Source of the DNA: Gemmatimonadaceae bacterium
GTDB taxonomy: Bacteria > Gemmatimonadota > Gemmatimonadetes > Gemmatimonadales > Gemmatimonadaceae
DNA length: 64,000 nucleotides
NCBI GenBank assembly: GCA_019637355.1
Contig: JAHBVT010000001.1
Location: 1,209,192-1,273,191, forward strand
Direction of reading: 5' to 3'
Shown: one piece after another, positions 25,064 through 35,272 of the stretch
Numbering within the stretch: the stretch's first letter is position 1
Layout of the letters: each line of letters starts with the position of its first letter
Notes under the pieces: model-generated
What the model saw: only the letters and a program-made list of their open reading frames with translations
Database searches by the model: none
What the model was told of the DNA's origin: nothing
Position numbers and translations under genes: made by a program

Positions 25064-25263
25064 CCTTCGAACAATCCCTCGCGCGGCTTGAGCAGATTGC
25101 CGCCGCGCTCGACCGCGACGACCTGCCGCTCGAAGACGCGCTCAAGCTCTTCGAGGAGGGCATCACGCGCCTGCGGGAGGCCAGCGCAGCGCTGGCCGAC
25201 GCCGAGGGCAAGGTGCGCACCTTGATCGAACAGGCCGACGGCGTGTTCGGGACCAAGGAATGA
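25060..25263 (+). CDS. xseB: Exodeoxyribonuclease VII small subunit
   Basis: A 67-residue helical protein with the family pattern FEQSLARLEQIAAALD and LPLEDALKLFEEGI. It binds several copies per large subunit. The GTG start overlaps the xseA stop and the gene ends over the ATG of ispA. Confidence 0.94.
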   Translation: MTFEQSLARLEQIAAALDRDDLPLEDALKLFEEGITRLREASAALADAEGKVRTLIEQADGVFGTKE

Positions 25264-26159
25264 GCGCTGGTGTCACCCCGATCGACTTCGCCTCCGACCG
25301 TGCCGCGGTGGCGCGGGCGTTGGAGGCGTTGGCCGCACGGTACCTTGGCGGCAAGGACGGCGCCGTCGCCGATGCCATCCGCTACGCCTTGCAGGGCGAG
25401 GGCAAGCGCCTGCGCGCGGTCTTGGTGATGGCCTCGCACCGCGCCGCGGGCGGGACGCTCGACGTGAGCGGCCTCGCCGCGGCCATCGAGGTGGTGCACG
25501 CGTACTCGCTGGTGCACGACGACCTGCCGTGTATGGACGACGACGATAGGCGTCGCGGCCGCCCGACGGTGCACAAGGTCTTCGGCGTTCCTGCCGCCAC
25601 CTGCGCCGGGATGGCGATGGTGCCGCTGGCGGCGCGCGCGGCGATGGACGCCGCGATGGCCATCGGCCTGCGGCCCGAGCAGGGCGGTGAGATCGTGCGG
25701 GTGCTGATGCGCGCCTCTGGGGCCACCGGGATGATCGGCGGCCAACTGCTGGACCTCGAGGGTGAGGGCAGCGCGCTGGACCTGGCCCAATTGGAGCGCA
25801 TTCACCGCTCCAAGACCGGCGCCCTCATCCAAGCTGCGATGACCATCGGCGGCGTGGCGGCCGGCGCATCGCGGGCGCTGCTCGGTGTCTTCGCCACCTA
25901 TGGGGCGTCGGTGGGCCTGGCGTTCCAGATCGCCGACGACGTCCTCGACATCACGGCCACCACCGACCAGCTGGGCAAGACGGCCGGCAAGGACGTGGCC
26001 TACCAGAAGAGCACCTACCCGGCGCTCCTCGGCGTGGCGGGAGCCAAGGCGAGGGCGGAGGCGTTGGTCCAGGAGGCCTGCAAGGGCCTGCAGGACCACG
26101 GCGCCCTGACGCCCGAGCTGGAGTTCCTCGCCCGCTTCATCGTCGCCCGACGCTCCTGA
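25260..26159 (+). CDS. ispA: Polyprenyl diphosphate synthase (farnesyl/geranylgeranyl type)
   Basis: A 299-residue trans-prenyltransferase. The first Asp-rich motif is DDLPCMDDDDRRRGRPT and the second is DDVLD within FQIADDVLD. It condenses DMAPP/IPP into C15 or C20 diphosphates for quinones, undecaprenyl phosphate and carotenoids. The residue spacing before the first motif (HDD with two extra residues in the motif) fits the bacterial FPP/GGPP group, but chain length cannot be set by eye. It sits between xseB and dxs, a common bacterial order for isoprenoid genes. Confidence 0.92.
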   Translation: MSAGVTPIDFASDRAAVARALEALAARYLGGKDGAVADAIRYALQGEGKRLRAVLVMASHRAAGGTLDVSGLAAAIEVVHAYSLVHDDLPCMDDDDRRRGRPTVHKVFGVPAATCAGMAMVPLAARAAMDAAMAIGLRPEQGGEIVRVLMRASGATGMIGGQLLDLEGEGSALDLAQLERIHRSKTGALIQAAMTIGGVAAGASRALLGVFATYGASVGLAFQIADDVLDITATTDQLGKTAGKDVAYQKSTYPALLGVAGAKARAEALVQEACKGLQDHGALTPELEFLARFIVARRS

Positions 26160-26225
26160 CACTGGCGCCACACTCGGCGACAGCCCAACCTACGGCACCC
26201 CCATTTCCTCCGTCCTCGTTCCACT

Positions 26226-28118
26226 ATGAGCCTTCTGGACCGCGTGCAGGACCCCGCTGACCTCCGGCGGATGACCCCTGCGGAACTCACGACGCTCGCG
26301 CAGGAATTGCGCGAGTTCCTGATTTCGACCTGCTCGGTCACGGGCGGGCACATCGGGGCGGGGCTGGGCGTCGTCGAACTCACCATCGCGCTGCACACCG
26401 CCTTCAACACGCCGGACGACAAGCTGGTCTGGGACGTGGGGCACCAAGGCTACCCGCACAAGGTGCTGACCGGTCGCAAGGACCGGATGCACACGCTGCG
26501 TCAGGAGGGCGGGCTCTCCGGCTTCCTCAAGCGCAGCGAGAGCGAGTACGACACCTTCGGCGCCGGCCACGCGGCCACGTCGATCTCGGCCGCGCTCGGG
26601 ATGGCCGCCGCGCGCGACCTCAAGGGCGGTGAGAACAAGGTCGTCGCCGTCATCGGCGACGGCTCGCTGGGGTCGGGGCTGGCCTACGAGGCCCTCAACA
26701 ATGCCGGGCACTCGGACCGCGACTTCGTGGTCGTGCTCAACGACAACGAGATGAGCATCGCGCCCAACGTCGGCGCGATGCACAAGTACCTGACGCAGGT
26801 GCAGCGCAACCCGATCTACAACCGTCTGCGCAGCAAGATCGGCGACATCGTGGACCACGCGCCGGGTCCGTTCAAGGACGCCGGTTCGCTGCTGCGCCGT
26901 TGGGAAGAGTCGGTGAAGGCCTTCCTCACGCCGGGCGTGCTCTTCGAGGAACTCGGCTTCCGCTACTTCGGGCCCATCGACGGCCACGACATCCCGCAGC
27001 TGATCGAGACCTTCAAGGCGGTGCGCGAGTTCAAGGGCCCGCGCCTCGTGCACGTGATCACCAGCAAGGGCAAGGGATTCCCGGCAGGTGAGCACGGCGA
27101 GAAGTGGCACGCGCTGCCGCCCGGCCACGACCCGCAGACGGGCAAGCAGCTGAAGGCGGCCGCCGGCAATCCGAACTACACGGCCGTCTACGGCAAGGCG
27201 CTGAGCGAGCTCTTCGAGGAGTATCCCTCGGCCATCGCCATCACGGCGGCGATGCCCAGCGGCACTGGCACCGGCACGGTGGCCAAGGCGCACCCGACGA
27301 GGTTCTTTGACGTCGGCATCGCCGAGGGCCACGGCGTGACCTTCGCCGCCGGGATGGCGGCCGAGGGCATCAAGCCGGTGGTCACCATCTATTCGACGTT
27401 CCTGCAGCGCGGCTACGACAACATCATCCACGACGTGGCGATTCAGTCGCTGCCGGTGATGTTCTGTATGGACCGCGCCGGTCTCGTCGGTGAGGACGGC
27501 GAGACGCACGCCGGGCTGTATGACATCGCGTATATGCTGGCGGTGCCGCATATGGTGGTGACGGCACCGAAGGACGGCACCGAGTTCGTCTCGCTGCTGC
27601 GCAGCGGCCTCGCGCACACGGACGGTCCGTTCTGCGTGCGCTACCCGCGCGACGTCTCGCCGGACGTGCCGGTGCACGCTCGCGAGATCCCGGCGGCGCC
27701 GCTGGGGACCTGGGAAGTGCTCCGCAAGGGCGAGGAGTTCGCCATCCTTGCTGTCGGCACGATGGTGCAGGAGTCACTCAAGGCCGCTGAGACGCTGGCC
27801 GCCGAGGGCTTGTCGGTCAGCGTGGTCAACTGCCGCTACCTCAAGCCCTACGACCGCACCACGCTCACGGCGCTGCTCGCCACGCACCAGCAATTGCTGG
27901 TGGTGGAGGAGGGCACGGTGGTGAACGGCTTCGGCGCGTATATGGCATCGGTCGTGAGCGCGATGGATCCGTCGGTGCGCGTGCACGCGCACGGCGTGCC
28001 GGACCGCATCATCTACGCGGCCTCGCGCGCCAAGCAGTTGGCGCAGGTGGGGCTGGACGCCGCGGGCATCGCGGCGCGCGTGCGCGCGCTGCACGAATCC
28101 GGCGCGCTGGCGGGGTGA
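26226..28118 (+). CDS. dxs: 1-Deoxy-D-xylulose-5-phosphate synthase
   Basis: Dxs joins pyruvate and glyceraldehyde 3-phosphate, the entry step of the MEP isoprenoid route, and also feeds thiamine and pyridoxal synthesis. The 630-residue protein has the thiamine-diphosphate motif GDGSLGSG...N (about residues 144-176), the His-rich N terminus ([12 protein letters not shown]), the transketolase pyrimidine-binding domain and the C-terminal domain. The ATG at 26226 lies 66 bases after ispA with nothing notable in between. The stop overlaps the nadK start. Confidence 0.97.
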   Translation: MSLLDRVQDPADLRRMTPAELTTLAQELREFLISTCSVTGGHIGAGLGVVELTIALHTAFNTPDDKLVWDVGHQGYPHKVLTGRKDRMHTLRQEGGLSGFLKRSESEYDTFGAGHAATSISAALGMAAARDLKGGENKVVAVIGDGSLGSGLAYEALNNAGHSDRDFVVVLNDNEMSIAPNVGAMHKYLTQVQRNPIYNRLRSKIGDIVDHAPGPFKDAGSLLRRWEESVKAFLTPGVLFEELGFRYFGPIDGHDIPQLIETFKAVREFKGPRLVHVITSKGKGFPAGEHGEKWHALPPGHDPQTGKQLKAAAGNPNYTAVYGKALSELFEEYPSAIAITAAMPSGTGTGTVAKAHPTRFFDVGIAEGHGVTFAAGMAAEGIKPVVTIYSTFLQRGYDNIIHDVAIQSLPVMFCMDRAGLVGEDGETHAGLYDIAYMLAVPHMVVTAPKDGTEFVSLLRSGLAHTDGPFCVRYPRDVSPDVPVHAREIPAAPLGTWEVLRKGEEFAILAVGTMVQESLKAAETLAAEGLSVSVVNCRYLKPYDRTTLTALLATHQQLLVVEEGTVVNGFGAYMASVVSAMDPSVRVHAHGVPDRIIYAASRAKQLAQVGLDAAGIAARVRALHESGALAG

Positions 28119-28981
28119 CGATGCGACTCGGCGTCGTCGGGCATCGGGACTACGAGGGACTCGATACCATCCTCGGGTTCCTCGCCCGCGAGGCGTCGTC
28201 GCAGGGATTCACGTTGGCCTACGAGGCCGACCTCGCGGCGCTGGCACCGAAGGGCGCCCGGCTCGGGCACCCGAGCCAGGTCGACGCGCTCATCACGCTC
28301 GGCGGCGACGGCACGCTGATCCGCGCCGCGCGCTTCCTGGGCGGCGCGGCGGTGCCGATCTTCGGCGTCAACCTGGGCAAGCTCGGCTTCCTCACCACCT
28401 GCCAAGCCGAGGAGTTCCCCGACCAGTTCCTGCGCTTCCTGCGCGGGGAGCACAACGTGCAGCGCCGGATGGCGCTCGAGGCGCGCACCTGGACGCCCGA
28501 CGGCAAGCTCGGGATCCAACTGCGCGCACTCAACGACGTAGTCGTGCACAAGGCGGGCTACGCGCGCGTCCTGCGGATGCGCCTCTCCGCCGACGACCAA
28601 CCGATCGCGCGCCTCGCGGCCGACGGCATCGTCATCGCGACGCCGACGGGATCCACCGCGTACTCGCTCTCGGCCGGTGGGCCGGTGGTCGTGCCGACGA
28701 TCGATTCGCTGCTCCTCACGCCGGTGGCGGCGCACACGCTGGCCATCCGCCCCACCATCCTGCCACCGGAAGTCACGGTGCACGTGGCGATGGAGGACGA
28801 GGACGACGAAGTGCTGCTCACGGCCGACGGCCAGGTCGGCATCGCCATTCCGCCGGGGCAGCGCCTCACCGTCGCGCGGAGCCGTCACCCGGTGCTGCTC
28901 GTGCGCTTCAGCGACGTCACGTTCTTCACGCGCCTGCGCAACAAGCTCGGGTGGGGCGGCGGCCCGCTCCGCGACGCCTGA
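28115..28981 (+). CDS. nadK: NAD kinase
   Basis: A 288-residue ATP-NAD kinase making NADP. The GGDGT motif (about residue 63-67), the NDVVVHK nucleotide-contact motif and the glycine-rich ADGIVIATPTGSTAYSLSAGGP-type loop are present. The GTG at 28115 overlaps the dxs stop; an ATG two codons later (28121) is an equally possible start. nadK followed by recN is a widely kept pair. Confidence 0.96.
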   Translation: MTMRLGVVGHRDYEGLDTILGFLAREASSQGFTLAYEADLAALAPKGARLGHPSQVDALITLGGDGTLIRAARFLGGAAVPIFGVNLGKLGFLTTCQAEEFPDQFLRFLRGEHNVQRRMALEARTWTPDGKLGIQLRALNDVVVHKAGYARVLRMRLSADDQPIARLAADGIVIATPTGSTAYSLSAGGPVVVPTIDSLLLTPVAAHTLAIRPTILPPEVTVHVAMEDEDDEVLLTADGQVGIAIPPGQRLTVARSRHPVLLVRFSDVTFFTRLRNKLGWGGGPLRDA

Positions 28982-28982
28982 C

Positions 28983-30704
28983 GTGCTCACCGAACTGCGG
29001 ATCCGCAACCTCGCCATCATCGAGGCGGTGACGCTACCCCTCGCGCCGGGCTTCAACGTGCTCAGCGGCGAGACCGGAGCGGGCAAGAGCATCATCGTCG
29101 GCGCGCTGGGCCTGCTCATCGGTGAGCGCGCCTCGAGCGACCTCGTGCGCAGCGGGGCGGAGAAGGCCACCGTCGAAGGCGTCTTCGACCTGCACGACCG
29201 CAGGGACCTGCTCGCGATGCTCGACGCGCGCGGCGTGGAATGCGAGGATGGCATCCTCGTGCTGAAGCGCGAGGTGGCCGCAGGCGCAGGCCGCGCCCGC
29301 GCGTGGGTGAACGGTTCGCCGGTCACGGCAGGCGTGCTGGCGGACGTCGGCCGCGCTCTGGTGAATCTGCACGGGCAGCACGAGGCGCAGGCCCTGCTCG
29401 AAGCCGACGCGCAGCGCCACATCCTCGATGCCTTCGGCGAGTCCGAGCGCGAAGTGGCTGCCGTGGCGGACGCCTGGCGCGACGCCGAGCAGGCGCGCCA
29501 GGCGGTGGACTCGCTGCGCGCGCGGCGTGACGAAGCCACCAAGCGTGCCGACTGGCTGGCGCACGTGGCCAAGGACATCGGCGAGGCCCAGTTGCAGGAC
29601 GGCGAGACGGAGCGCCTCGACGACGAAGCGCGCCGCCTCACGCACGCCGAGGAGCTGCAGCAGCTGGTGGCCGAGCTGACGACTACGCTTGATAGTGACG
29701 GCGTCGCGATGCAGGCCCTCGGTCACCTGCAGAAGCCGCTGGCTGCGCTGCAGAAGATCGACCCCGGCACGGCGCGCCTGCAGGAACTCTACGACAACGC
29801 CTGGTACGCGCTCGAGGAACTGGCGCGCGAGGCCGAGGCCTACGCCGGTGGCGTGGAGCACGACCCGGCGCGGCTCGATGAAGTCGAGCGGCGCCGCGAC
29901 TTGCTGTTCCGGCTGATGAAGAAGTACGGCGGCTCGCTGGAGGCCGTGCTGCGCACCGGACGCGAGGCGCGTACGGAGCTCGACCTGCTCGACACCGCAT
30001 CGCTGGACCTGCGCGGCCTCGAGCAGCGGGTGACCGACGCGGAGGCGGCGCTGCAGCGCGCGTCGGCCGCACTCTCGGCAAAGCGCAAGAAGGCGGCCGA
30101 GGCGCTGGCGAAGGCGGTGGAGGCGCGGCTGCCCGACCTCGGGATGCCAGACGGCCGCTTCAGCGTGCAGCTTACGACGCGAGCCGAACCCGGGTCGCAC
30201 GGGGCGGAGGACGTGGAGTTCCGCGTTGCGCTCAACCTGGGGCACGAGGCGCGCCCGCTGGCGCGCGTGGCGTCAGGCGGCGAGCTCGCCCGCGTGATGC
30301 TGGCGCTCAAGACCATCCTCGCGCGGCTCGACAACGTGCCGACGCTGATCTTCGACGAAGTGGACGCCGGCATCGGCGGGCGCACGGGCTTGATGGTCGG
30401 CGACGCGATGCGCGACGTGGCAGCGCACCATCAAGTCTTCGCCATCACCCACCTGCCGCAGATCGCGGCGCGGGCGCACCATCACATCGTCGTGCAGAAG
30501 GCCGCCAAGGGTGGCGTGACCACATCCGACGTGGGCGTGGTGGTGGAAGCGGCGCGTGTGGATGAAGTCGCGCGGATGCTCGGCGGCGATGCCGAGAGCG
30601 TGACGAGCCGCGAGCACGCGCGGGAATTGCTGGCCGTGGCCGCCGCCACCGGCTCCGCGCGCCCGGCGCGCGCGGCCGCTCAGCGCCCGAAGAGACGCGT
30701 GTAG
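28983..30704 (+). CDS. recN: DNA repair protein RecN
   Basis: A 573-residue SMC-like ATPase of double-strand-break repair. Walker A is GETGAGKS (about residue 29-36). A long coiled coil fills the middle and the signature/Walker B region is RVASGGELARVML...LIFDEVDAGIGG. I start at GTG 28983 (MLTELRIRNLAIIE), one base after the nadK stop region; longer frames read into nadK in another phase. The 3' end overlaps the convergent outer-membrane-like gene by 25 bases. Confidence 0.95.
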   Translation: MLTELRIRNLAIIEAVTLPLAPGFNVLSGETGAGKSIIVGALGLLIGERASSDLVRSGAEKATVEGVFDLHDRRDLLAMLDARGVECEDGILVLKREVAAGAGRARAWVNGSPVTAGVLADVGRALVNLHGQHEAQALLEADAQRHILDAFGESEREVAAVADAWRDAEQARQAVDSLRARRDEATKRADWLAHVAKDIGEAQLQDGETERLDDEARRLTHAEELQQLVAELTTTLDSDGVAMQALGHLQKPLAALQKIDPGTARLQELYDNAWYALEELAREAEAYAGGVEHDPARLDEVERRRDLLFRLMKKYGGSLEAVLRTGREARTELDLLDTASLDLRGLEQRVTDAEAALQRASAALSAKRKKAAEALAKAVEARLPDLGMPDGRFSVQLTTRAEPGSHGAEDVEFRVALNLGHEARPLARVASGGELARVMLALKTILARLDNVPTLIFDEVDAGIGGRTGLMVGDAMRDVAAHHQVFAITHLPQIAARAHHHIVVQKAAKGGVTTSDVGVVVEAARVDEVARMLGGDAESVTSREHARELLAVAAATGSARPARAAAQRPKRRV

Positions 30705-32335
30705 AAACGCAGGGCGACGCGGTCTTCCCAACGCCGCGGCACGATGCCGCGCGTCGATCCGACCGACTGCTCGTGCGTGTACACCAGCTCCAGCGGCAGG
30801 CGTGCCCGTCCGCGTGACTCGGCGCCGAGCGTCGTGTACACCACGTGCCAGGCCCAGCGATGCTCGTTGCTGTTGCTCGGCGTCTGCATCGCGCCGTCGC
30901 CGCTGGGCACGGTGAGGCCGGCGGGGGCCACCAGCGAGGAACCGATCGCCCGCACCTCGTCCTCACCGCGGGTGCGGAAGCGCCACTCGCCGCCGAAGGT
31001 GAAGTAGTCGTTGAGCCGGTAGCGAGGTGCCAGACGCAGCTCCAGCATACTCGCCGGCGTGATCCGCACCGGAAGTTGGCGCTGCACCGGGATCAGGTCG
31101 TCCCCTTGGCGCGTCGGGATGCGGAGGACGCGCTCGTGCGCCGCGCCGAGCGCCCAGGCGACGGTCACGGTGGCCCAGAAGCGATCGTTCAGCAGCACGT
31201 CCGTGTAGGAGTGCAGCGCGATGGCGTCGTGCCCGCTGCCCGTGCCGAGATCGATTAAATTGTCCGGCAGGTCGAAGTTGCCGCCGCCGAGCCGATAGGT
31301 GACCGCGACGCTCTGGCGGAAGCCCAATCCGCTGATGGCTCGGCGCGCCGAGTCGCTCGGGTACGCGTCGAAGAGCGTGAGCGTCAGTCCGACATCTACG
31401 TCCCCAAGATCCTGCCGCGCCGCGCGCGTGAGCGGCCGTGCCGCGAAGCCGTCGCCCTCTTCTGCTGCCAGCAGGCGAGCGAGTTCGCCCGCCGTCACCG
31501 GCGTCTGCGCGCCCAGCGGCAGTCCCGTGGACGCGGTCACGTCGTTCACGCCCCAACGCGTGAAGTCAGTGCGCAATCCGTCACCGATACCGACGAACAG
31601 CGCTTCGAGGCCCGAGCCCGCAATCGGTACGTAGCGCTGGCCTTCGCCGAGCCCGTCGGCGCCGTAGATGTTGGTGAGCGCCGTGGCGAACTGCGCGCCG
31701 CGCTGGATGGCGGCGTCCACCAGCGCCGCCTCGGCGTTGATCGTCGCGCACTCGGGGAAGGCGCCGGGATCCCCGGCGCAGGCGTCGCGGCGTGATGTCA
31801 GCGAGGCGACGGCGTTCTGGTAGGCATCCACGACGGCGCGATTGCCGACGGCCACGCCGCTGCCGGTGAGCGTGGGATTGAGGCCTGCGGTCGCGCCTTC
31901 CGGGTTGAGCCGTAGCAGGGCCTCGGTCCGCGCGCGCACGAACGGCGCCTGCACGCGCAGCGCGAGGCGGTCCGTGACGCCGTACTCAAAACCCAGACGC
32001 GTGAAGGCCAGTCGCTGGCGCAGGTCCACCTTCGTTGACCCGAGGCTGGGCGTGAGGTTCGTGCTCACGAGCCCGCCGACCAGCCCGTTGAGTGCGCCGA
32101 GCGCGATCACGTTATTGGGCCCCAGCGGTACGGAGAGCCCCGCGCCGAGTTCCTGGGCTGCACCGTCGGCCCAGCGACCGCGCAGCAGCACGTTCTCGCC
32201 GCTGACGGTGGTCCGGAGCACGCCGCGGCGCGGAGTGGTGGCGTCCTGGCCTGCGCCGAGCACGTGTTGGGCTCCGGCGAGTCGGGGCGGGAGCGTGCTG
32301 GCGGCGAGGGCCGCGGCGAGAATAAGTAAGCGCAT
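30680..32335 (-). CDS. Putative outer-membrane beta-barrel protein
   Basis: A 551-residue protein with a signal peptide (MRLLILAAALAASTLPPRLAGAQ) and many alternating polar/hydrophobic stretches, such as RLGFEYGVTDRLALRVQAPF and YRLNDYFTFGGEWRF, ending in FYTRLFGR. This suggests an outer-membrane barrel. I recognise no specific family. The ATG at 32335 is the one that yields a signal peptide; longer frames are antisense to the next gene. It is divergent from the glycosidase-like gene, with 45 bases between. Confidence 0.65.
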   Translation of the reverse strand: MRLLILAAALAASTLPPRLAGAQHVLGAGQDATTPRRGVLRTTVSGENVLLRGRWADGAAQELGAGLSVPLGPNNVIALGALNGLVGGLVSTNLTPSLGSTKVDLRQRLAFTRLGFEYGVTDRLALRVQAPFVRARTEALLRLNPEGATAGLNPTLTGSGVAVGNRAVVDAYQNAVASLTSRRDACAGDPGAFPECATINAEAALVDAAIQRGAQFATALTNIYGADGLGEGQRYVPIAGSGLEALFVGIGDGLRTDFTRWGVNDVTASTGLPLGAQTPVTAGELARLLAAEEGDGFAARPLTRAARQDLGDVDVGLTLTLFDAYPSDSARRAISGLGFRQSVAVTYRLGGGNFDLPDNLIDLGTGSGHDAIALHSYTDVLLNDRFWATVTVAWALGAAHERVLRIPTRQGDDLIPVQRQLPVRITPASMLELRLAPRYRLNDYFTFGGEWRFRTRGEDEVRAIGSSLVAPAGLTVPSGDGAMQTPSNSNEHRWAWHVVYTTLGAESRGRARLPLELVYTHEQSVGSTRGIVPRRWEDRVALRFYTRLFGR

Positions 32336-32380
32336 ATGCGAGAGGTCGGGTAATTTACCCCGCGACCCCCAGAACCACCT

Positions 32381-34189
32381 ATGAGTCCTGATTCCACACC
32401 GCTGGATCCTTCGCTCGCCCCCCTGCCGGCAGTGCCGTGGCAGGTCACCGGCAACCACTGGTTGGCGCTCCCGTGCATCCATCCACACGACGGCGCCATC
32501 CACGCCGTCGGCCTGCTGCACCGCGGGGCGCGCTCGGCGGTGGAGTTCGCCGGCCACGCGGGCTTCGCCGATGGCGAGGGGCCGGCGCTGGCGCGGCCGG
32601 TGATCCGCATCAACGGGGAGGTCGCCGAACTGGCGCGCGCAGGTATCGCCTGGGAACGCGCGCTGCACTGGCTGCCGACGTTCACGTCATCCGTCGGCGA
32701 CCTGGTGGTGCGCGGGACGGTCTTCGCGCCCTTCGGGCAGGACGCCGACATCGCCGGCGCCGTGTACACGCTGGCCTTCGAGAACCGCGGCAAGCGCCCG
32801 GTGCAGCTCGAGGTGGGACTCGAAGGCGTGCTCGGTCACCGGCAACTCCGCGTGCGGACGCCGCGCGCCGCTGAGGACGCGCACCGCGTGCGCGAGGCCG
32901 CCAACGGCGTGGTCCTGCTCGATGGCGTAGCCGTGCCTGGCATCTGCGCACTGGCCTTGGCTGCCGACGGCGATGCCAGCGTATCCGTCACCGACGGTGC
33001 TGCGCCGAGCTTCAGCATCACGCGCGCGCTGACGCTCGGGGCGGGGGAGCGCACCGAGCAGGCGTTCTACATTGCCGCCGGTCCGGAGCGCGACGGCGCC
33101 GAGGCCACCGTCGGCGTAATGCGCCGTCGCGGCTGGCGGTCGCTGCTCACCGTCACCCGCGACACCCTGCGCCTGCTCGAGCAGTCCACCGGGATGGAAT
33201 CGCTGGACGCACTCATCACGCGCAACCTGTGCTTCGCGTACTTCTTCGGCGTGGCCCGCGCGCTCGACGACGCGCAATTCTACCTCGTGCGCAGTCGCGC
33301 GCCGTGGTGCGCCTGGGGCGTGACCGTCCGCGACTGGGAGGCCTTGGCCTGGACCGTGCCGGCCGTGCAACTGGCGGACGCGCCGCTGGCGCGCGAGCTC
33401 ATTCTCCGCGCCTGCGAGATCCACGGCTACGCACCGGGACGCGGCGTGCACTACCTCGACGGCACGCTCTTCGAACCGGGCTTCACGCTGGAGGGCTGCG
33501 CCTCGTACGCCGTCGCCACGGAGCGCTACATCCGCGAGACCGGTGACGATCAGATCGTCGAAGAACTCGTGCTGGCCGACACGCTCTACGCCACCAGCGA
33601 CGAGCTCGCGGCGCGGCGTGATGAGAAGCACCCGCTCTACCACACCGAGGTGACGCTGGACCGACGTCCCGCCGCGCTGCCGTTCACGCTGCACGGCAAC
33701 GCCGTAGTCGCCTACGCGCTGGACGCACTCAGCCGCACGCTTGATGAAGAGGCCGCGCGCGACGTCCAGGATGCCGCGGCGGTGCGCGCCGCGCTGCGAC
33801 GCCACTTCGCCGTCGGGACCGAGTCCAAGTCCACGCTGGCCGCCGCCGCCGATCTCGGCGGGCGTCACGACCTTGAGGACGACAGCGTCGGTTCGGCGCT
33901 CTGGCTCCCGATGTGGGAGGCCGCCGACCGCAGCGATTCGCTGTATCGCCGCACCGCCAAGCGGCTCCCTGAGACCGACCGCCTCGTGCGCCGCATCGCG
34001 CGGCTACTCGGCCCCGACGCCGCAGAGACGCTGGAGTGGCTGCGCGTGGCGCCGCTGCACCAAGGGCTCGCGGCGGAATCGGTAGACGACGACGGCGAGG
34101 CGCGCTCGCACGGTGGCGATGCGGCGCTGAGCGGACTGTTGGCCTACACCGTCTGGTACACGGTGCACGCCTTCGGGATCAGGCCCTAA
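32381..34189 (+). CDS. Six-hairpin-glycosidase-like protein (debranching-enzyme-like)
   Basis: A 602-residue cytoplasmic protein. The N-terminal half is beta-rich (about 1-270); the C-terminal half looks like an (alpha/alpha)6 barrel, with Trp/Asp/Glu-rich text such as RAPWCAWGVTVRDWEALAW and GVHYLDGTLFEPGFTLEG. This is reminiscent of amylo-alpha-1,6-glucosidase and related six-hairpin enzymes. I cannot name the catalytic acids with certainty or the sugar. It has no signal peptide and no sugar-metabolism neighbours. The 3' end overlaps the convergent aminotransferase gene by 11 bases. Confidence 0.55.
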   Translation: MSPDSTPLDPSLAPLPAVPWQVTGNHWLALPCIHPHDGAIHAVGLLHRGARSAVEFAGHAGFADGEGPALARPVIRINGEVAELARAGIAWERALHWLPTFTSSVGDLVVRGTVFAPFGQDADIAGAVYTLAFENRGKRPVQLEVGLEGVLGHRQLRVRTPRAAEDAHRVREAANGVVLLDGVAVPGICALALAADGDASVSVTDGAAPSFSITRALTLGAGERTEQAFYIAAGPERDGAEATVGVMRRRGWRSLLTVTRDTLRLLEQSTGMESLDALITRNLCFAYFFGVARALDDAQFYLVRSRAPWCAWGVTVRDWEALAWTVPAVQLADAPLARELILRACEIHGYAPGRGVHYLDGTLFEPGFTLEGCASYAVATERYIRETGDDQIVEELVLADTLYATSDELAARRDEKHPLYHTEVTLDRRPAALPFTLHGNAVVAYALDALSRTLDEEAARDVQDAAAVRAALRRHFAVGTESKSTLAAAADLGGRHDLEDDSVGSALWLPMWEAADRSDSLYRRTAKRLPETDRLVRRIARLLGPDAAETLEWLRVAPLHQGLAAESVDDDGEARSHGGDAALSGLLAYTVWYTVHAFGIRP

Positions 34190-35270
34190 GCACGTCCGTC
34201 AGCGCATCGAGGCAGCGCTGGAGGCCCTCCACCGAGTGGTCGCCCATATGCCCGATGCGGATCGTGGAGTCCTGGAGCGGGCCGTAGCCGCGACCGATGA
34301 TGAAGCCCTTCGCCTTGAGTGCCGCCACCACCGGCGCGGCCTCGCGGTCGGGTGGCAGTTGGAGGCAACTCACACTCGGACTGCGCGCGCCAGCGGGTGA
34401 TTGGAACGCGAGGCCGATGCCCTCGGCGTTCCGTGCCGCGACCCACTGCTCGGTGGCCGCCTGCATCGCCGCGTGCCGCGCCCAGCGGGCCTCGATGCCT
34501 TCGGCGGTGATGGCGCGCAACTGCTCGTCGGCCGCGTAGAAGAGCGGAATCGCCGGCGTCGTTGGCGTGCCGCCGCGCAAGGCAGACTCCTCGTACTCCA
34601 CCGGATCGAGGTAGCGCCCGCGCTCCGGCACCACGCCGGCCTGCAGGATGTACGCCTCGCTTGCCACGCCGAAGGCCAGTCCCGGCGGCAGCGCCAATGC
34701 CTTCTGCGAACCGGTGAACACGAAGTCCACGCCCCAGGCGTCCGTCTCGATCGGCGCGGCACCGAGACTCGTCACGGCATCGGCGAGCACCATCACGCCG
34801 TAGCGGTGTGCCAGTTCTGTCAGCGAGCGGAGGTCGGCAAGCGATCCGGCGCTGGTCTCCGAATGCACGAGCGTCATCGCCGCGTACGGCGTCTCGGCTA
34901 AGTGTTGCTTGACCAGCGCCAGCGGATGCGTCTCGCCCCACGGCACCGAGACGATCCGCGCGCGGCGGCCACAGCGCTGCGCCACGCGCGCGAAGCGCTC
35001 GGCGAAGGCACCGTTGACCAGGGAGAGGACCGGGCCCTCGGGCGCGCCGCGGATCGCCATCTCCATCATCGCCGTGGCCGAGGCGCTCACCGAGTACACG
35101 GGACGCGCCGTGCGGAACGCCAACTGCAGCGCCGCGCTCAGGCGCGCGTACAGGGCGATGAACTCCTCGCTACGGTGCGAGACCATCGGGCGGCACATCG
35201 CCTGCAGCACCTCCGGGCGCACTTCCGTGGGCCCGGGCAGGAAGAACGAGCCGTTCGCGATCGTGGGCAC
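34179..35270 (-). CDS. Class V aminotransferase (alanine/serine-glyoxylate type)
   Basis: A 363-residue PLP enzyme of fold type I. The N terminus FFLPGPTEVRPEVLQAM is typical of the alanine-glyoxylate / serine-pyruvate / phosphoserine aminotransferase group. The PLP-contact Asp is in LADAVTSLGA and the Schiff-base Lys in FTGSQKALALPPG. The substrate cannot be fixed; a role in serine or glycine metabolism is likely. I start at GTG 35270, 2 bases after the fluC stop, so the two genes form an operon. Longer frames run through fluC in another phase. Confidence 0.87.
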   Translation of the reverse strand: MPTIANGSFFLPGPTEVRPEVLQAMCRPMVSHRSEEFIALYARLSAALQLAFRTARPVYSVSASATAMMEMAIRGAPEGPVLSLVNGAFAERFARVAQRCGRRARIVSVPWGETHPLALVKQHLAETPYAAMTLVHSETSAGSLADLRSLTELAHRYGVMVLADAVTSLGAAPIETDAWGVDFVFTGSQKALALPPGLAFGVASEAYILQAGVVPERGRYLDPVEYEESALRGGTPTTPAIPLFYAADEQLRAITAEGIEARWARHAAMQAATEQWVAARNAEGIGLAFQSPAGARSPSVSCLQLPPDREAAPVVAALKAKGFIIGRGYGPLQDSTIRIGHMGDHSVEGLQRCLDALTDVLRA

Positions 35271-35272
35271 GG